From Bimastos eiseni (taxonomy: Eukaryota; Annelida; Clitellata; Crassiclitellata; Lumbricidae), in contig OY365814.1 of the NCBI GenBank assembly GCA_959347315.1, positions 31,791,032 through 31,855,031 on the forward strand: a stretch of 64,000 bases of DNA. The letters are read 5' to 3'. The notes under the pieces were generated by a model. It worked only from the letters and a program-made list of their open reading frames with translations, had not been told where the DNA came from and ran no database searches. Position 1 is the first letter of the stretch; every line of letters begins with the position of its first letter. The translations under genes were made by a program, and so were the position numbers. Shown here piece by piece: positions 55,601-62,122 of this stretch.

Positions 55601-57632
55601 AAAAGAAATAAAATTACAAAATTACAAATTAATGCCCAGGCTTCGTATCACTCCGCGGTGTAACTGCTAACGGCAGTTCGGAGATTCTTTTATATCTCAG
55701 AGCAATGGCTCATTTATCCCATGCATAGACGCATATGCTTAGGACTTCATGCTGGTAAACAGTACTAAGCATATCATGACTCTCAATTACGTAAACTCTT
55801 GTACTTTTTTATAATTTTAACATTTCGTGTTCTTTTACATCGTTCTTTTAATATTTATGAAAAGGTCGCAAGTGGAACATGAATGTTGTGTCAATTGAAC
55901 TAAGTTCAATAGATGATCAATTGACGAAGGGATCAATTGACTAGGGGACCAATTGACGGGGGAACAACTGACTAGGATCAACTTTTGATGTCTTGTCAGT
56001 TGATGCCCCACCAAGTCTAAAGACGTAGTACTGTAAATGACAGTGTTATTGTAATCGAACGCATATCATCCTTGTCATGAATGCGTCGTTAAATAAACTT
56101 ATTACACACATTATTGTAATCCTATTTCACCAAGTTGTAATTATAAATAACCGTGTACTAGTAATCATTCCTGATTTTGGGATTGTAATCATAAATCTTA
56201 TTTGAATGATTTTTCAAAATTTATGATTGAGCTTTTTTTCTGTAGCTCCTTTTTTGACCCTTCTATATTATATCTAACGACTGAAATTAATTGAAGACAT
56301 TTATCGGCCATTTGTCAGGAACCGACGTCCTGCGCAGAGGAAGCGGATTTCTCCTACATATCGAACGCCGTCTCATTCGGAGATATTCGATACAGCCACA
56401 CGGAAATCGAACTGGAGAAACTGGATGCAAGGATGTAAGTCGACGACAGACGTTGCCAGATCTGCTTCTTTTACCATCTTCTTTAAGCATTTTCTGAATA
56501 AATTCTCAAATAATCTAAATTCATTAAATAATTTTGACATTTATTTAGCGCCCCTCAGGAACTATGCTCGGAAGCCAAACCATGGTGACGACATATAGTG
56601 CGGTCGGACTATGACAGTAACAGAGTGACAGACAGAGACAGAGAGAGAGAGAGAGACAAGGAGAGATTCACACAGAGAGAAACACAGACACACATCCATA
56701 GAAAGACGCAGGGAAAGACACACATGCGAACTTCGGACAACCCATTGGACTTGACGCAGCGCTCGTGATTAACCTGGACACTGTGCTCAATTACGGCGCA
56801 GCACTTCGTGTATGTTGAGCTTACGATTACGATCTTACAGGTTCAACATATCGATGTCATTGCGAACCTATTACGGCAAGGGTCAGATATTCTACGTTGG
56901 CAACAGGAATCGCCTCGACTTTCTCGCCCTCGGCTTACGTCACGGAGTTGCATCGGTTGTCTATAGGGGCAGCGGAGGAGGAGTGGAAACATTCTCCAGT
57001 GACTTTGATATTGGAGATGGTTTATGGCATAACGTACGTAGTAACTGATTTCTCTTTTATTTATTATTATTACATCAGTTTTATATAGCGCCTCTTCAAG
57101 GTCTTCTACTCAGAAGTGCTCCCAGCCCAACCACGGTCAAACAGAACAGTCTTAAGGCCAGAAAAACAGAGCAGATTGGCCTATTGGTGTGAGACGCAAT
57201 GCTACTGAAAGGCCATTCCAGGTCACCGGACCAGCCAGTGAAAAAGCACGGCGCTGTCGGATAACAGTCCTCGCAGAACGCAACAAACTACGGCGTCCAA
57301 CAGTGGCAGCAAAGTTCGATCAGGTAGAGGGGTGCCAGGCCCTCCATGCAGCGCCGTACCAGTGCAGAGACGCGGAGGCAACGCTGTTTGGTTAATTATG
57401 AGGTTTCAATTAGCGCCGTCGTGAGGTTCTTGGAAGGTGCTATATAAATGCATGCACCATATGGAGTGGGTCACAGAGAGAGCCGTTTTTGAAATGCTCT
57501 CCCATCTGACCCGCGCTCTCTTCCACGGGACCTGTCTAGCTCTTTCTATAAACTTACTTCTCAAGACCTTCATCCTGCCATGGGTCGGGAACGCCTCTGA
57601 AGAGTTATACCGAAGAGGCGCTTTATAACTTA

Positions 57633-57669
<37 letters not shown>

Positions 57670-60600
57670 ACGGTCGAACCGTTTCAATGAGATTCGTTGT
57701 GACATAGTATCGTTAAACTGAAACATCTACTCGGTCAGATGAAAGGGGAAAAAGCCACAGATTCAACAAGGGAAAGCGTTGATAAAAACACATTACATTA
57801 CACACCTTTTCTAGCGTTATATTCGTGGTATATAGGTAGGCCTGTGAGATGAGCGATTGTTACAGAACTGCCTTCATAAGAGGAAGTTGTAAAGAACATT
57901 ACCTAGTAACAAACTCCTCCGCTGTTTGCGCTCTCTGCCAGTGCCAGTTCCAAGACTGAATAAAGGAGGAGGGCGACGCTAATGATCTCTGTTATCGCAC
58001 TTTATCGTTAAGCTGAAATTGCTATTAAAAATCTTGTAGAGTTTATCCAGTTTTCTGGGTGCCTCTGCCCGCCTGTGAAAGTTACATTTTCTCTGTTGCT
58101 TTTCTCTAGAAATGGAGAAATAATCCTGTTATGAATTCCAGCATTTATGTAGCTCTGCAGTATTCAGTAACTATTTTATTTTCAGCTGGGACTTACGAAG
58201 ACTCCGACAAGCATCATCTTACAGATCGACGAATTGGACCCAGTTACGTCGAACACATCTCAACAGATCATCGCCTCATCTCCCATCTACATTGGAGGAT
58301 TACCAAAAGATCTCCACACGCATTCAGACGTTGTAAGTCGGTATTTCTCTTTTTATCGTTAGACATTCATTCGTTCATCTTAGCATTAATATAGCGCCCT
58401 ATAGAGAAGTCTATTCCCAGTTCAACCACGGCGATACAAATCAGGGTTAAGCAACTCGTCGGGGTTTCCATGCTGAGTATAATTAATCTGAAGATATAGT
58501 ATACATGTATTTGCACTTTAACGACACCGTGTGATAACAATGATCATTAGCGTCGCCCTCCTTCCTTATATCAGTCTTGGGACTGGCGCTGTAACAATGG
58601 TGTGGAGTTAGAGAGATGTCAGATAGCATGTTCATGCACCTATTGACGAGGCGCAAGCGTATATTATATACGTTTGATTCCGTTTATTTTAAAGGTGTTT
58701 TAACTCCGCGCGACTGTTCGCAGTGTCCAGTGTAGATGTCAGGCCGTTAGTCTAGATCTTACACTGACGCACACGCGCACACATCCCAAAAAACACGCAG
58801 AAATACATACAACGAGACAGAGACAGATGAGGCGATGATCTGCTGAGATGTGTTCGACGTAACTGGGTCCAATTCGTCGATCTGTAAGATGATGCTTGTC
58901 GGAGTCTTCGTAAGTCCCAGCTGAAAATAAAATAGTTACTGAATACTGCAGAGCTACATAAATGCTGGAATTCATAACAGGATTATTTCTCCATTTGTTC
59001 AGACAGAGACAGACAGAGGGAGATAGAGGCAGATACAGAGAGAGATTGAGACAGAGACAGACAGAAATGGAGAGACAGACAGACAGAGACAGACGGAGAC
59101 AGATAGAGAAAGACGGAGACAGATAGAGACAGAGAGACAGAGAGGGAAGGAGGAAGAAAGGAGCAGGAGGGAGTAACAAATAGAGAGAAAAACAAAGAGA
59201 TATTTCAGATTATCTGCTCAAAATTAAGTTATATGAATTCATAAAACACCATAGAACAATATTATTTACTCCCAAAAACGCAGGCCTATTTTTTCATCAA
59301 AATTTCAACGTCATCATATGACAGTATTTGTCCGTTACGTAGAAAGTGGTTTCTTTGTGTGTGGAATAATGATGATTACGCATTTATAGCGCATTAAATT
59401 ATCACCAAATGGTGTCCAATCTTAAGTTAATTAACCCATTTAATGCATAGCGTCCTTTTTTAAGGATACTTTTATTTTTAACTTTTTTTTCCCAAAAAAA
59501 ATTTTTTTTTACCACTTGATTTCTTATTTTATAGTCTGAAGATATGAAATAATAAATAGCACCGTGGAAAATTTCATGCATTAATGGGTTTTAACTCTAA
59601 AATCCATTCATTCCATCCAACATTTATATAGCGCCTCTCTAGAAATCAGCTCGAAGGATCTCCCAACTCAACCAAGGCAATACAAAGCAACTTAATTGCA
59701 AAAGAAGGCGCATTACTCCTTAGCAATAGTAGCATCTCTAAGAAGAGTGTGTTCTAGATGGGGTGGGGGCCAACAGCTGAGAGGCGTGGTGCCGCTTGTT
59801 CAGGTGCTTGTAAGAAGCACCAGAAGCTCGCCACCAGAAGAAGAACGAAGAGGTCGACGGCCAGCCAAAGCTAAAAGAGGGCAGCAAAAATCCATCCTTC
59901 AGTTACATGTGGGTCGGCGCAGAGCCAAGAAGGCATCGTCAGACCAACGCGGCTATTCTATGACTGATGTGTTGCGAAATGGGAAGCCAGTACAGAGAAT
60001 CATGCATGTAGTCCGAGTGAATTTTGTGTATTTAGAATATATTTATTATCAGCTGTAATGTGCACAATGGCCACACGCTGTCGGTGGGAAGATGGGACGG
60101 CCTCATACGCCGAGGATAAGAAAACGAAGTCGCTAGCGTCTTGGATGCATTTCGGGTTAGAATGACCGGCTGACGCAATTAAGGCCAATAGCGTGGTGCA
60201 GAAGCTCTGTCTGTGAGCTTCCATAGCGCCGTGGCTCAAAGACCCTATATGCCATATCAGTCTACACCTCTTCCTCCATTGTTTTCTGTAATCATGATTC
60301 TTCGTTCTTTTAAATATAATAAGCTAGACAACGTTATTGTATTCTCTAAAGGTGAACGAAAGCTTGAAAGGATGTCTGCGGAACTTTAAGGTGAATGGGC
60401 AACTGATAGATGTTGCCAATTCAAAAGTGATCATGGGCGTTCGACAGTGCTTCTCACGATCTGAACCAGGAGTACACTTCGACGGATATGGTTACGCCAT
60501 TTTTGGTAAGCAGTTTTAGATAAATAGCTATGCAGAGTTATCTATTTCAGTTGTTGCATACGTGATTCCATATCATGACATTGACCGTCTTCCAGTTTTC

Positions 60601-62088
60601 CACATGATCTATAATAAGAAGCAATCTTCCAATTTCCATATGATCCGATTAATTATATTCCAGTTTCATAATAACCCAATAAACCATATTCTAGTTATCA
60701 ATATAATTCAATATTCCATCTTCAAGTTGTCCATATGATCTTATTAGCCATCTTCTACTTTTTCATATGTTCCAATTAGCCATCTTAAAAGTTTTCCATA
60801 TGATCAAATTAGCCATCTTTATGATCTAATTAGCCGTCGTCTAGTTTTCCATGTGATCCAGTTATCCAGCTTCCAGTCCATCATTATAGTTCATATGCCT
60901 CTGAATTTCTCTGCTTTGGGTTCTTCTGAAGATCTCGTTTTACAATAATTTTTAACCTTTTGTTGAACATAAAAATCCAGTTGCATAATTATTTCTCTAT
61001 AGTTGAAGCCGACATAAAAAATATTTTAGTTTGATTTCAAATTGACAATGATTACAAATACAGTATGAAAAAAAAATCATTACAAGTTATTTCAGGAGTC
61101 GAATTTAACTGTCGGCAACCATGCAAACCCATCACGTTATGCGTTTAGTTTAACCAACGTCTCCGCCTAGCGAAAGAAGGACTAGTAAACCTTATGAGGG
61201 ATATAGGTATCGAACTCGGTTCCTCAGCTCTATACCCCAGGTGTCTAATCCATTACTCTGCGGCTCCTTTACCCCTTTAGCGTGTAGCACAAGTAAACTC
61301 GACCTGCGTAATCCGTTCTCATAGCGTGTAGCCCGAATTAGCTCAAGCATGACTAATTCGGACCACCCAGTAGGGCCAAGTAGGCATTGTGCTCGTATAA
61401 ACCGTGGAAAACTGTCAGAAGTCCCTAGCTACATGTATTGTGCAAAGTGAATCACAGTGCCCGCTTAACAAGAAATGTCTTTGTAGCCGAGAGATACCGG
61501 ATTGCATCCGACCTCAGCCTCAGTTTCGAATTCCGAACGACGCGACAGAATGGTGTGATATTCAGCATCAGTCACCCGACAGGGATGCCAGCCCTCGCTC
61601 TGGAGATGGTCGATGGAAGGGTGAGTATTATATCATGGGGATCGTTACCTAAGATTGGGTGGTAATGGTAATGGTTATTGAAAATTTATTTAGCCCTACT
61701 ATAAGAGATCAGATGACATTAAGGGTGATGATGATGATGATGATGATGACGACGATGACGACAACGACGACGGCGGCGACGATAACGATTACGCTTACAA
61801 TAATAATAACAATATTAATTATAATAATAATCGTTGTCGTCCTCGTCGTCATCAGCATCATCATCTTCGTTTATTAAATTATAACTGAGAGATAAGTCAA
61901 GGAAGTCATAGAATGAACAGATGATCAAAGAATGTCTGTTTGTTTTGTTGATGATTTGTTTGAGTTAAATTTAAAAACGAAGGATTTGTTGTTTGTTGGT
62001 GATTTCTCGCAGCCTTAACTCTTCAGAAGCGCTCCCATTGCGAGGTGGACCTCCCTTAGAGAACGGGAGGGTTTTAAGGTTTGAGAGA

Positions 62089-62122
<34 letters not shown>

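Noticed and set aside
58739..59179. Minus-strand frame of 146 codons ending in laminin-like sequence
   Set aside because: It arises from the inverted copy of exon 42 plus a GACAGA repeat. Its protein is a translation of the intron and of a shifted frame, not LG sequence.
59696..60058. 120-codon frame rich in Arg and Lys
   Set aside because: It follows a family E repeat end, has no recognisable domain or splice context, and looks like a chance frame in repeat DNA.
61150..61275. Possible true tRNA gene on the minus strand
   Set aside because: A- and B-box-like words are present, but I cannot fold a full cloverleaf, and related copies at 5349 and 47235 show it is a SINE.
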